DNA from: Armatimonadaceae bacterium
GTDB taxonomy: Bacteria; Armatimonadota; Armatimonadia; Armatimonadales; Armatimonadaceae
Length of the DNA: 14,778 nt
Direction: 5' to 3'
Assembly: GCA_030446525.1 (NCBI GenBank)
Contig: JAUJNC010000094.1
Location: 1-14,778, forward strand
Position numbers and translations under genes: made by a program. The notes under the pieces were generated by a model. The model did no database searches. It saw only the letters and a program-made list of their open reading frames with translations, and had not been told where the DNA came from. Shown in pieces: positions 1 to 7,068 of the stretch; positions within the stretch are counted from its first letter, which is position 1; each line of letters opens with the position of its first letter.

Positions 1-899
1 CACAGGCGCCTTTCATCGAGGAAGCCCGGCACGACGGGCGCCTGTTCATACACCAGCCCTACGGGCTGTACTCCGAAGAGAACCACGAAGCATGGCGCCG
101 CCTGTACGCCCGCCAGGGAGAGTACTGGCATCGGTACGCGAACGAGCACTTCCTGCGCGGCATTGGCAGCCTCTGCCTGGACCACCGGCGCGTCCCGCGG
201 CTCGAGGACGTCAACCGGTTCCTCTGCCCGCTGACGGGCTTCAAAGCCAGAGCGGTCAGCGGTTACATCCCCGCATTTTTGTTCTTCGACTGCCTCCGCA
301 ACCGCGAATTCCCCACCACCATCACGATCCGCGACGCGGGTCATCTGGACTACCTGCCCGAGCCGGACATCTTCCACGACATCGCGGGCCACGTGCCCAT
401 GCACACGGACCCCGCCTTCGCCGACACGCTCGTCCGGTTCGGGGACTGCGCGCACACGGCCGCCGAGATCGTCGCAGGCATCAGGGAGGAAGCGGAGCAG
501 GTGCGGCGTCTCACGAGCGTCATAAAGGCGATGGCCCGCTTCTTCTGGTTCACCATCGAGTTCGGGTTGATGCAGAGCAGGGACGGCTTGAAGGTGTATG
601 GCAGCGGGCTTCTGAGTTCCCACGGGGAGATCGAGCATGCCGTCGAGGCGCCCGAAGTCCAGCGCTATCCCATCCAGCTTGAATGGGTGATCAACCAGCC
701 TTTCGAGATCGACCACTACCAGCCGCTGCTGTTCATCGTCCGATCGTTCAGCCACCTTTTCGACCTGGTCGGCGATCTCGATTCCTGGATGCGCGACGGC
801 AAGCTAAACAACGTCGCGCCCGGCGAACCACACACCGGTGAGGGAGACATCAAGAGCTTCCTCCACGCTTCGGCGGGCAAACAAGAGGGGGGCTTTTGA
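1..899 (+). CDS. Biopterin-dependent aromatic amino acid hydroxylase (phenylalanine 4-monooxygenase-like), 5' truncated
   Basis: Frame is open from base 3 with no start or stop upstream, so the N-terminus lies outside the window; stop TGA at 897-899. This family hydroxylates the ring of Phe, Tyr or Trp using Fe(II), O2 and tetrahydropterin. The non-haem iron motif is visible: EPDIFHDIAGHVP carries the two His ligands (codons 375-377 and 390-392) and WFTIEFGL carries the Glu ligand (558-560). Other family blocks are VPRLEDV before the core, YGSGLLSSHGEIEHAV, and PFEIDHYQPLLFI near the end. The visible part covers most of the catalytic domain; probably a few dozen residues plus any regulatory domain are missing. 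The stop is one base before the GTG of the E2 gene, implying co-transcription. Substrate cannot be assigned; Phe to Tyr is the commonest bacterial activity. Confidence 0.9.
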   Translation, partial: QAPFIEEARHDGRLFIHQPYGLYSEENHEAWRRLYARQGEYWHRYANEHFLRGIGSLCLDHRRVPRLEDVNRFLCPLTGFKARAVSGYIPAFLFFDCLRNREFPTTITIRDAGHLDYLPEPDIFHDIAGHVPMHTDPAFADTLVRFGDCAHTAAEIVAGIREEAEQVRRLTSVIKAMARFFWFTIEFGLMQSRDGLKVYGSGLLSSHGEIEHAVEAPEVQRYPIQLEWVINQPFEIDHYQPLLFIVRSFSHLFDLVGDLDSWMRDGKLNNVAPGEPHTGEGDIKSFLHASAGKQEGGF

Positions 900-900
900 G

Positions 901-2061
901 GTGGCAATCGTTGAGGTCTTGATACCCCAGATGGGCGAGGGCCTGCACGAGGTGCGCATCGTCGGCTTTCAGAAACAGCCGGGCGACGCTGTCAAGCGGG
1001 ATGAGCCGCTTTACAGCATGGAGACCGACAAAGCGGCCATGGAGGTGGAGTCGCCCTTCGAGGGCGTTCTCCAAGAGTGGCTTGCCCAGGAAGGCGCGAT
1101 CCTCGCCATCGGCGCGCCGATCGCCCGCATCGAAACCCCGCCCGCCGTAGCCGCCGAACCGCCGCCGATCGACGGGACGGGGACCGGGCTGGTCCCCGCG
1201 CCCCCCGGCGCCGGGACATCGGCGCCGGACCCGGGAACGCGGGAAGCGCACATCCCTCCGCGGACCCGGGCGTACTGCCGCGAGCGGGGCGTCTGCGACG
1301 AGGAGATGCGCCGGATCCCGGCCGCTGCGGGCAAGCTGATGCCCGGGGACGTCGACGCGTATCTGGCGACAAAGGCGGCGGGCATCGGGGGCGGGGGAGC
1401 GTTCGCCGATCGGCCCCTGTCCGCGCAGCACCGGACCCTGATCTACCGGCTGAGGCGCAGCGCCGAGATCGTGATACCCGGCGTCGCCAAGCGGCCCATG
1501 GAGTGGAGCGGCATCCGGCGCCACGCCGATGCACTTCGCGAGCGCGGGTTGTCGCTCCAACCCTCCGCCTTCCAGACCTTCGCCTACTGCGTCGCGCAGG
1601 CGGTCAAAGAGCACCCCAAGTTCCGCTCGACGCTCCTCGGGGAGGAGACGGTGCGCGAACACGCCCACGTGAACCTGGGGATCGCCGTCGGCGGGCGCGA
1701 CGGCCGGCTGGCCACCGCCGTCGTCCGTGACGCGGATTCCCTCCCTTTCGAGACCTTCGTGCGCACGGCCCAGGCACAGATCCGGCGCGCGCGCGGCGGC
1801 GAGGACCAGGCGGACCCGTCCGTGCAGCTGCATCTGACCTACATGGGCTCCTACGAGATCGTGGACGCCGTGCCGGTTCTGGTGGCGCCCGCCGTGGCCA
1901 TCCTGTTCATCGGCTCCCCCTACATCCAGAACGGCGCGTCCCTCGTCAACCTGGTGCTCACGTTCGATCATCGGCTGATCCAGGGGGTGGAGGCGGCCCT
2001 TTTCCTGGGCTCCGTCGTCCACAAGGCACACCAGGTCGAAGAGCTCAACTTCTCCGCATAG
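901..2061 (+). CDS. Dihydrolipoamide acyltransferase (E2) of a 2-oxoacid dehydrogenase complex
   Basis: E2 subunits carry acyl groups on a lipoyl arm and pass them to CoA. From GTG 901 (GAGGGGGG seven or so bases upstream) the protein is 386 aa. Residues about 3-78 form a lipoyl domain with METDKAAMEV, the lipoyl lysine being K44. A Pro/Ala/Gly linker follows, then a short peripheral E1/E3-binding domain near 115-155 (PRTRAYCRERGV), then a CoA acyltransferase domain from about 170. The catalytic block reads FDHRLIQGVEAALFL: His357 is present, but the Asp of the usual HxxxDG motif is Gln361. An upstream frame extension to 838 overlaps the hydroxylase and was not used. No E1 or E3 gene is in the window; E1 genes may lie to the left. 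Neighbours suggest an amino-acid-derived 2-oxoacid, but the substrate is inference. Confidence 0.88.
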   Translation: MAIVEVLIPQMGEGLHEVRIVGFQKQPGDAVKRDEPLYSMETDKAAMEVESPFEGVLQEWLAQEGAILAIGAPIARIETPPAVAAEPPPIDGTGTGLVPAPPGAGTSAPDPGTREAHIPPRTRAYCRERGVCDEEMRRIPAAAGKLMPGDVDAYLATKAAGIGGGGAFADRPLSAQHRTLIYRLRRSAEIVIPGVAKRPMEWSGIRRHADALRERGLSLQPSAFQTFAYCVAQAVKEHPKFRSTLLGEETVREHAHVNLGIAVGGRDGRLATAVVRDADSLPFETFVRTAQAQIRRARGGEDQADPSVQLHLTYMGSYEIVDAVPVLVAPAVAILFIGSPYIQNGASLVNLVLTFDHRLIQGVEAALFLGSVVHKAHQVEELNFSA

Positions 2062-2085
2062 ATATCGGAGCCACAAGGGAGACCG

Positions 2086-2838
2086 ATGAAGATCCTTGTT
2101 CCCGTCAAGCGCGTCCCCGACCCCTATCGGCGCGTGCGTTTGACCCCGGACGGCCGGGTAGACCCGGGCGACATCCGGTGGGTCATCAACCCGTTCGACG
2201 AGGTGGCGCTGGAAGAGGCGGTGCGCCTGCGCGAAGGCGGCGCGCCGGTGGAGATCGTGGCGGTCGGCATTGGCGGGGCGGCCGGGGAGGAGCAGCTGCG
2301 GACGGCGCTGGCCCGGGGGGCGGACCGCGCCCTGCTTGTCGTGGACGACGATCCCGCCGACCCGGGTGTCATCAGCCACCTGCTCGCCGCCGTTTGCCGC
2401 CGCGAGAACCCCGGCCTGGTCCTGATGGGCAGGCAGGCCAGCGATGACGACCTGGGCCAGACCGGCCCGCGGCTCGCCGCCCTGCTGGGCCTGCCGCAGG
2501 CGACCTTCGTCTCCAAGATCGAGCTGGCGCCCGACGGGATCCGCGCCCGTGTGACCCGCGAGGTGGACGCCGGGCGCGAAACGCTCCTGGTGACGCTCCC
2601 CGCCGTGGTCACCACCGACCTGGGCCTCAATGAGCCGCGCACCCTGGCCCTGCCGGCCATCCTCAAGGCGCGCACCAAGCCGCTGGAGCGCATCGGCGCC
2701 GCGGAACTCGGCCCGCGGCCGCCCGCCGGTATGAGCGTGCTCAAATTGGAAACGCCGCCGCCGCGCAAGGCGGGCCGGAACGTGGGCAGCGTGGACGAAT
2801 TGATAGCCGCGCTCCGCGACGAAGCGCGGGTGATTTGA
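2086..2838 (+). CDS. etfB: Electron transfer flavoprotein subunit beta
   Basis: EtfB pairs with EtfA to make the soluble FAD/AMP heterodimer that carries electrons from acyl-CoA or related flavin dehydrogenases to the quinone pool. The product is 250 aa, a normal length. Family features in order: N-terminal KILVPVKRVPDP, NPFDEVALEEAVRL, the nucleotide-binding segment GRQASDDDLGQTGPRLA, and the signature LPAVVTTDLGLNEPRTLALP with KARTKPLE. The start ATG has AGGGAGA about six bases upstream. It lies 24 bases after the E2 gene and 68 bases before etfA, so it is part of the same run. No dehydrogenase partner is visible in the window. Confidence 0.93.
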   Translation: MKILVPVKRVPDPYRRVRLTPDGRVDPGDIRWVINPFDEVALEEAVRLREGGAPVEIVAVGIGGAAGEEQLRTALARGADRALLVVDDDPADPGVISHLLAAVCRRENPGLVLMGRQASDDDLGQTGPRLAALLGLPQATFVSKIELAPDGIRARVTREVDAGRETLLVTLPAVVTTDLGLNEPRTLALPAILKARTKPLERIGAAELGPRPPAGMSVLKLETPPPRKAGRNVGSVDELIAALRDEARVI

Positions 2839-2906
2839 AAGCCCGGCAGAATAACAAGGGCAGGAACACCCCTGGACAGGGTACGCAGCGAAAGAGGGAA
2901 AGAGGC

Positions 2907-3926
2907 ATGGCAAACCTCCTCGTACTGGCGGAGACGGACGGCGCGCGCGTGCTGCCCGGCACGCTCCCGGCGATCACCTTCGCGCAGATGTTCGCCCGGG
3001 AGACAGGCGGCGGTTTCGACGTCCTCCTGGCGGGCGGGCCCGACTTGGCGGGCGCCGCCGACGCGTGGCGCCCCTACGGCGCGCGGCGCGTTCTGGTGGC
3101 CGCCGCGCCGGAATTGGCGCACCCGACCGCCGACCGTATGGCCGCCGCCTGTGTCCAGGCCATGCGGCAGACGGGAACGGCTTGGCTTGCCGGCCCCGCC
3201 TCTTCTTTCGGCCACGACATCCTGCCGCGGATCGCCGGGATCCTGGATCTGCCCATGCTTTCGGACGTGCTCGGCGTGGAAACGGCAGACGGCCGCCTCC
3301 TTTTCCGCCGCCCGATGTACGCGGGGAGTATCATCGCCACGGTCGAGATCGCGGGCCGGGTACCCTCCGGGTGCGGTGTCTTCAGCGTGCGCGGCGCGGC
3401 GTTCGGCAGACCCGAGCCGGTCGGCGGCGAAAGCGCCGTGGAGAGGATAAACATCGGCGCCGCGTCGCTGCCGCAGGGAGCGACCTGGATCGCTCTGGAG
3501 GCGGCGGAGCAGAAACGACCGGAGCTGACGACCGCGCGCGTCGTCGTCGCCGGGGGGCGCGGTTTGCGGGACGCGGAAACCTTCGAGCGGCTGCTGGGCC
3601 CGCTGGCGGATACACTGGGCGGCGCGGTCGGCGCGGCGGGCGGGGCGGTGAACGCCGGCATCGCGCCCGGCGAGCTGCAGATCGGCCAGACCGGCAAGGT
3701 CGTCACGCCCGATCTTTATATCGCGGCGGGCATTTCGGGCAGCGACCAGCACCTGGCGGGCATGAGAGGGTCGAAAGTAATCGTCGCGATCAACACCGAC
3801 CCGGACGCGCCCCTCTTCCAGGTCGCCGACTACGGTCTCGTCGCCGATCTCCACCAGGCGCTGCCCGAGATGACGGAGAAGTTGGGACGGGGACGCCCAG
3901 AGAGGAAAAGAGAGGGCCGCCGTTAA
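2907..3926 (+). CDS. etfA: Electron transfer flavoprotein subunit alpha
   Basis: EtfA binds the FAD of the ETF heterodimer. ATG 2907 follows AAAGAGG and starts [12 protein letters not shown], the normal EtfA N-terminus; an in-frame extension to 2835 overlaps etfB and was rejected. The product is 339 aa, slightly long because of a basic C-terminal tail ([13 protein letters not shown]). The C-terminal FAD domain is clear: [57 protein letters not shown] and [12 protein letters not shown]. Two flavin-contact spots deviate. The usual GASR motif reads GAAG, so the conserved Arg that sits on the isoalloxazine is Gly245. The usual SGAIQH reads SGSDQH. The fold appears intact, so it is probably functional with altered flavin properties. 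Confidence 0.93.
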   Translation: MANLLVLAETDGARVLPGTLPAITFAQMFARETGGGFDVLLAGGPDLAGAADAWRPYGARRVLVAAAPELAHPTADRMAAACVQAMRQTGTAWLAGPASSFGHDILPRIAGILDLPMLSDVLGVETADGRLLFRRPMYAGSIIATVEIAGRVPSGCGVFSVRGAAFGRPEPVGGESAVERINIGAASLPQGATWIALEAAEQKRPELTTARVVVAGGRGLRDAETFERLLGPLADTLGGAVGAAGGAVNAGIAPGELQIGQTGKVVTPDLYIAAGISGSDQHLAGMRGSKVIVAINTDPDAPLFQVADYGLVADLHQALPEMTEKLGRGRPERKREGRR

Positions 3927-3955
3927 AGATGACTGCGTGAGAGGGGGACCGATTG

Positions 3956-5026
3956 ATGAAAGCCCGCTATAGCGTCATTGATACCGACATCCACTCGACC
4001 ATCGACGCCCGGCGCGTGGCGGAGTTTCTGCCCGAGCCCTGGCGCTCGCGCTACCAGAGCGGCAACCGCGGGCCCGGCCATCCCGGCTACTGGAACCCGA
4101 ACGGGGTCATGCGCTCCGACGTAGTGCTGCCGGACGGCACGCGCGTCGAAAGCCGGCCGGACACCCTGGCCCGCCATCTCTTTGACGCCTACGGCATCGA
4201 GTACGGCATACTCAACGCGGGCAACCTCCACATCGGCCTGTCTCCGGAGCCGGACTATGCGGCGGCGGTCGTGGCGGCCGAGAACGACGTCCTCGCGGCC
4301 GACTGGCTGCCGGCGGATCCCCGCTTCCGCGCCTCGCTCACCGTCTCGCCCGCCGACCCGGAGCTGGCCGCGCGGGAGATCCACCGCCTGGGCGATTGCC
4401 CCGGCTTTGTCCAGGTGCTGATGCCCAGCGCCTCCCGCATCCCCTACGGTCAGCGCTTCTTCCATCCCATCTACGCCGCCGCCGCGGCGCACGGGCTGCC
4501 GGTCGCCATCCATCCCGGCTCCGAAGGGGTCGGCATCTCCGGCCAACCCGGCGCCGGCGGGTTCCCCAGCAGCTATCTGGAATGGCATACGGGCCTGGTC
4601 GGCAGCTACATCGCCCACCTCATCAGCCTGGTCACGGAAGGGGTCTTCGTCAAGTTCCCGGAACTGAAGTTTGTCCTGATCGAGGGGGGCGCCTGCTGGC
4701 TCCCGCCGCTGCTGTGGCGCCTCGACAAGAACTGGAAGGCGCTGCGGATGACCACGCCCTGGCTGCTGCGCCCGCCGAGCGAGATCGTCTTCGACCACGT
4801 CCTGCTGACGACGCAGCCCCTGGAGGAGCCGGACCGCCGGGAGCACTTCGAGAAGATGCTGGAGATGTTCCCCGCGGAGCGGATGCTGATGTTCTCCAGC
4901 GACTTCCCGCACTGGGACGGGGACGCGCCGGACTTCTGCGCCCGCGCCTTTCCCGCGGCGCTGCGTTCGCGCGTGATGAGTGAAAACGCCCGCCAGCTAT
5001 ATCGGCTGCCGGGGGCGATCGCCTGA
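3956..5026 (+). CDS. Amidohydrolase family 2 (ACMSD-like) TIM-barrel metal-dependent hydrolase/decarboxylase
   Basis: Members of this family (pfam Amidohydro_2) hydrolyse or decarboxylate small carboxylated substrates at a mononuclear metal site. ATG 3956 is chosen over TTG 3953 because GAGGGGGA lies about eight bases before it; product 356 aa. Visible motifs are the N-terminal metal motif IDTDIHS (D11, H13), the barrel His in VAIHPGS (H186), the family block EGGACWLPPLLWRLDKNWK, and the catalytic Asp in SSDFPHWDGD (D316). The first element is DxH rather than the classical HxH, common in this branch. It is the last gene of the run after etfA (29-base gap). A role on a ring-cleavage or carboxylated intermediate from aromatic amino acid breakdown is plausible but only inferred from context. 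Confidence 0.85.
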   Translation: MKARYSVIDTDIHSTIDARRVAEFLPEPWRSRYQSGNRGPGHPGYWNPNGVMRSDVVLPDGTRVESRPDTLARHLFDAYGIEYGILNAGNLHIGLSPEPDYAAAVVAAENDVLAADWLPADPRFRASLTVSPADPELAAREIHRLGDCPGFVQVLMPSASRIPYGQRFFHPIYAAAAAHGLPVAIHPGSEGVGISGQPGAGGFPSSYLEWHTGLVGSYIAHLISLVTEGVFVKFPELKFVLIEGGACWLPPLLWRLDKNWKALRMTTPWLLRPPSEIVFDHVLLTTQPLEEPDRREHFEKMLEMFPAERMLMFSSDFPHWDGDAPDFCARAFPAALRSRVMSENARQLYRLPGAIA

Positions 5027-5091
5027 ACCCGCGTCCGTGGGACTGCCCACCTGCGCGCCGGAGGGGCAGGGGCGCATCGAGCCGCACAGGT

Positions 5092-5120
5092 TTGCGCTGT
5101 TCCGCTGCGTGGTATATACT
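5092..5120 (+). promoter_or_regulatory. Predicted sigma-70 promoter of the riboswitch/antiporter transcript
   Basis: TTGCGC (5092-5097) and TATACT (5115-5120) are separated by exactly 17 bases. Initiation about seven bases downstream would fall at 5126-5127, which is where the first stem of the riboswitch begins. The agreement of promoter spacing with aptamer start supports both calls. Confidence 0.65.
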
Positions 5121-5123
5121 CGG

Positions 5124-5226
5124 AGCGAAGGGGAGTAGCCATCCCGAAGTGTAGAGCGGAGCGGCAGGTCGTCAGTACGGGGCGCGTATCGCCCCCGGCC
5201 TGCCGTGAAACGTGCGAGACCTTCGA
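5124..5226 (+). promoter_or_regulatory. yybP-ykoY family Mn2+ riboswitch aptamer
   Basis: Conserved core elements of the Mn2+-sensing yybP-ykoY class are present in order. P1 5' strand CGAAGG (5126-5131) leads into GGGGAGTAGC, the L1 consensus. A helix GGCAGG (5163-5168)/CCTGCC (5199-5204) carries the L3 consensus GTCGTCAGTACG at its base and is capped by GGGGCG (5179-5184)/CGCCCC (5190-5195). The aptamer closes with GCGAGACCTTCG, whose CCTTCG (5220-5225) pairs with P1. In this class Mn2+ docks L1 on L3 and stabilises P1. It sits directly in front of a terminator and a cation antiporter gene. Confidence 0.92.
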
Positions 5227-5266
5227 TCCTGTCCGGCCTGATGCGGGACAGATCGGGGGTTTTTTT
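5220..5266 (+). terminator. Intrinsic terminator overlapping the riboswitch P1 strand
   Basis: CCTTCGAT (5220-5227) pairs with ATCGGGGG (5252-5259), with two G-U pairs, and CTGTCC (5229-5234) pairs with GGACAG (5246-5251), leaving one bulged C. A run of seven T (5260-5266) follows. The first six bases of the 5' arm are the P1 3' strand of the aptamer, so P1 and the terminator cannot form together. This predicts antitermination (gene ON) when Mn2+ is bound. Confidence 0.88.
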
Positions 5267-5294
5267 GTTGCCCATGGCATCCCCGGAGGAAAGG

Positions 5295-5321
5295 ATGATG
5301 CCCCTTGGCCGTTCGCCATGA
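5295..5321 (+). other. Possible eight-codon leader ORF overlapping the antiporter start
   Basis: ATG 5295 lies about five bases after GGAGGA and encodes MMPLGRSP before TGA at 5319-5321, crossing the TTG start of the antiporter in a different frame. It is better placed for the ribosome than the TTG. It may be a leader that tunes antiporter translation, or chance. Confidence 0.25.
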
Positions 5322-6612
5322 CGCTCCCGGCAGCACGGCTGCCACCCAGCCCGCGCAAACACCCGCCACGCCGCCGGGCTGGCGGCGGGCGCAGATCGCG
5401 CTTATCGTCGGCGCCGTCCTGCTGACCCTGCCGGGCGTGCTGCTGCGACTCACCGGCGCGCACCCGGACCCGCGCCTCGCCGCCTTCGTGTTCGGGCTGT
5501 CCGTGGTCGGGTCCGCCTTTCTGCTCGCCTGGGCCGCCGAGGTGGCGCAGCGGGACATCCCCCGCGCGCTCTCCCTGACGATCCTGGCCTTCGTCGCCGT
5601 GCTGCCCGAGTACGCCGTGGACGCGTACCTGGCGTGGCGCGCCGCCGGCGACCCGACGCAGTACGGCCCGCTCGCGCTCGTAAACATGACCGGCGCGAAC
5701 CGGCTGCTCATCGGCGTCGCCTGGCCGATGGTCGTGCTCATCTACTGCCTGCGGGCGCGCAAAATGGGCCGGCCGGCCGGGGGCGTCCCGATCGAGTCGG
5801 AGCAGGGCATCGAGGTCGGGTTCCTCACGCTCGCCACGCTCTACTCGTTCGTCATCCCGCTCAAGGGCACGCTGTCACTCGTCGACCTCGTGGTGCTCGT
5901 GACCATCTTCGGGTTCTACTGCGTCCGCGTGATGAAATCCGGGCACGTCGAGCCGGACCTGATCGGCCCGGCCAAGCTGCTGGGCGGTCTGTCCCGAACG
6001 CCGCGCCGGCTGGTAATCGGCCTGCTCTTCCTGGTCGCCGCGCTCGTCATCCTGCTCGTCGCCGAGCCGTTCGCCGAGTCGTTGATCGAGGCGGGCGTCA
6101 CGCTGGGCCTGGACCGGCGCACGCTCGTCCAGTGGCTGGCGCCGCTCGCCTCCGAGGCGCCGGAGTTCATCATCACCGGCCTGTTCGCGTGGCGGCTCCT
6201 GGGCGCGGCGAGCCTGGGCGCGTTGGTCTCGTCCAAGGTCAACCAGTGGACGCTGCTGGTGTCGACGATCCCGCTCGTGTTCAACATCGCCTCGTGGCGG
6301 CTGGGGAAGACCGTGCCCGCCGCGCTCGTGCTCGACCGCGTGCAGCGCGAGGACCTGCTGCTCACCTCGGCGCAGTCGCTGTTCGCCGTGGCGGTCCTGC
6401 TCGGCCTGCACCTGTCGTGGCGCAACGCGCTGGCGTTGTTCGGGCTGTTCATCGTTCAGTTCTTCCTGCCGGACTCGCAGCGCTGGGTGATGATGGCGTA
6501 CTTCGCTCTCAGCGCGCTCTTCTTCCTGCGCAACCTGCCGCAGATCACCGCGCTGCTGCGGCAGCTGCTGGACAGCGGGGGCAAGGAGGCGCCCCCCGCG
6601 CGGGGCCATTGA
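5305..6612 (+). CDS. CaCA-superfamily cation antiporter, predicted Mn2+ exporter
   Basis: A 435-aa polytopic membrane protein with about ten to twelve hydrophobic helices after a Pro/Ala-rich N-tail. It shows the two inverted alpha-repeats of Na+/Ca2+-type exchangers. Repeat 1 is AVLPEYAVDAYLAW with acidic E102, followed by NMTGANRLLIG. Repeat 2 is LASEAPEFIITGLFAW with E287, followed by VSSKVNQWTLL. These acidic residues normally coordinate the exported cation. A Mn2+ riboswitch with terminator precedes it, and this class controls Mn2+ efflux systems, so Mn2+ export is the best inference. The start is TTG 5305: an in-frame stop lies at 5296-5298 and no in-frame ATG is near. GGAGGAAAGG (5285-5294) serves it with about ten bases of spacing. 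Two ATGs at 5295 and 5298 are in another frame. Confidence 0.82.
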   Translation: MAVRHDAPGSTAATQPAQTPATPPGWRRAQIALIVGAVLLTLPGVLLRLTGAHPDPRLAAFVFGLSVVGSAFLLAWAAEVAQRDIPRALSLTILAFVAVLPEYAVDAYLAWRAAGDPTQYGPLALVNMTGANRLLIGVAWPMVVLIYCLRARKMGRPAGGVPIESEQGIEVGFLTLATLYSFVIPLKGTLSLVDLVVLVTIFGFYCVRVMKSGHVEPDLIGPAKLLGGLSRTPRRLVIGLLFLVAALVILLVAEPFAESLIEAGVTLGLDRRTLVQWLAPLASEAPEFIITGLFAWRLLGAASLGALVSSKVNQWTLLVSTIPLVFNIASWRLGKTVPAALVLDRVQREDLLLTSAQSLFAVAVLLGLHLSWRNALALFGLFIVQFFLPDSQRWVMMAYFALSALFFLRNLPQITALLRQLLDSGGKEAPPARGH

Positions 6613-6673
6613 AGTCACGCAAGCATCTCCGGTGCAAAATCGCCCCAAAGTTGCCGACCATGGAAGGGGAAGG

Positions 6674-6934
6674 ATGGTGCGCAACATGATCATGACAGAC
6701 ACGGACGGCCCGTGCCGTGCGGCGGTGGCGGACGCGGACAAAGAAGAGCAGGAAGCGGCGACGGCGCGGGTGTGCGACCTGCTGGCGCTCGCCGAAGAGG
6801 CGATGCCGCACCGCAAGGACGCCGCCGCGCGCTACCTGCAGCGCGCCGAACGCGCCGCCTGGCAGTCGGGCTACCTGTGGCTCCTGGATCTGGTGTGGCA
6901 CCACTCGCCGGTCGGGCGTCAGCTGTTGGAGTAG
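6674..6934 (+). CDS. Small hypothetical protein, likely soluble and helical
   Basis: Not recognised. From ATG 6674 the product is 86 aa; ATG 6686 (82 aa) is equally possible because the purine-rich GGAAGGGGAAGG run at 6662-6673 abuts the first ATG and is better spaced for the second. The N-terminal 20 residues are polar. The rest looks alpha-helical (RVCDLLALAEEAMPHRKDA, then YLQRAERAAWQSG) and ends with a Trp/Leu-rich segment YLWLLDLVWHHSPVGRQLLE. No signal peptide, full membrane helix or metal motif is evident, although two adjacent His occur near the C-terminus. It starts 61 bases after the antiporter with no obvious terminator between, so it may share the Mn2+-controlled transcript. Confidence 0.55.
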   Translation: MVRNMIMTDTDGPCRAAVADADKEEQEAATARVCDLLALAEEAMPHRKDAAARYLQRAERAAWQSGYLWLLDLVWHHSPVGRQLLE

Positions 6935-6975
6935 CGGCAAGACAGCAACCGGTGACCTCTTCCCGACATCGCCGA

Positions 6976-7002
6976 TTGAACTCACCAAGAACGGGCTATA
7001 AC
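6976..7002 (+). promoter_or_regulatory. Candidate promoter for the Gly/Asp-rich small gene
   Basis: TTGAAC (6976-6981) and TATAAC (6997-7002) match sigma-70 boxes, but the 15-base spacer is shorter than optimal. The ATG at 7069 is about 60 bases downstream. Confidence 0.3.
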
Positions 7003-7068
7003 CCTGGTGGGCGACAGGCTTTCCGTGACAGGAAACGGCGCTACACCGCGTGAGAAGGGAAGGCGGAT

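Noticed and set aside
850..3854. Long minus-strand open frames of 687 and 576 codons opposite the E2/etf genes
   Set aside because: They are mirror frames of genes with clear family motifs on the plus strand and have no SD sites or recognisable domains.
5040..5075. Terminator after the amidohydrolase gene (CTGCCC/GGGCAG pairing)
   Set aside because: A stem can be drawn but no T-run follows, so an intrinsic terminator is not supported.
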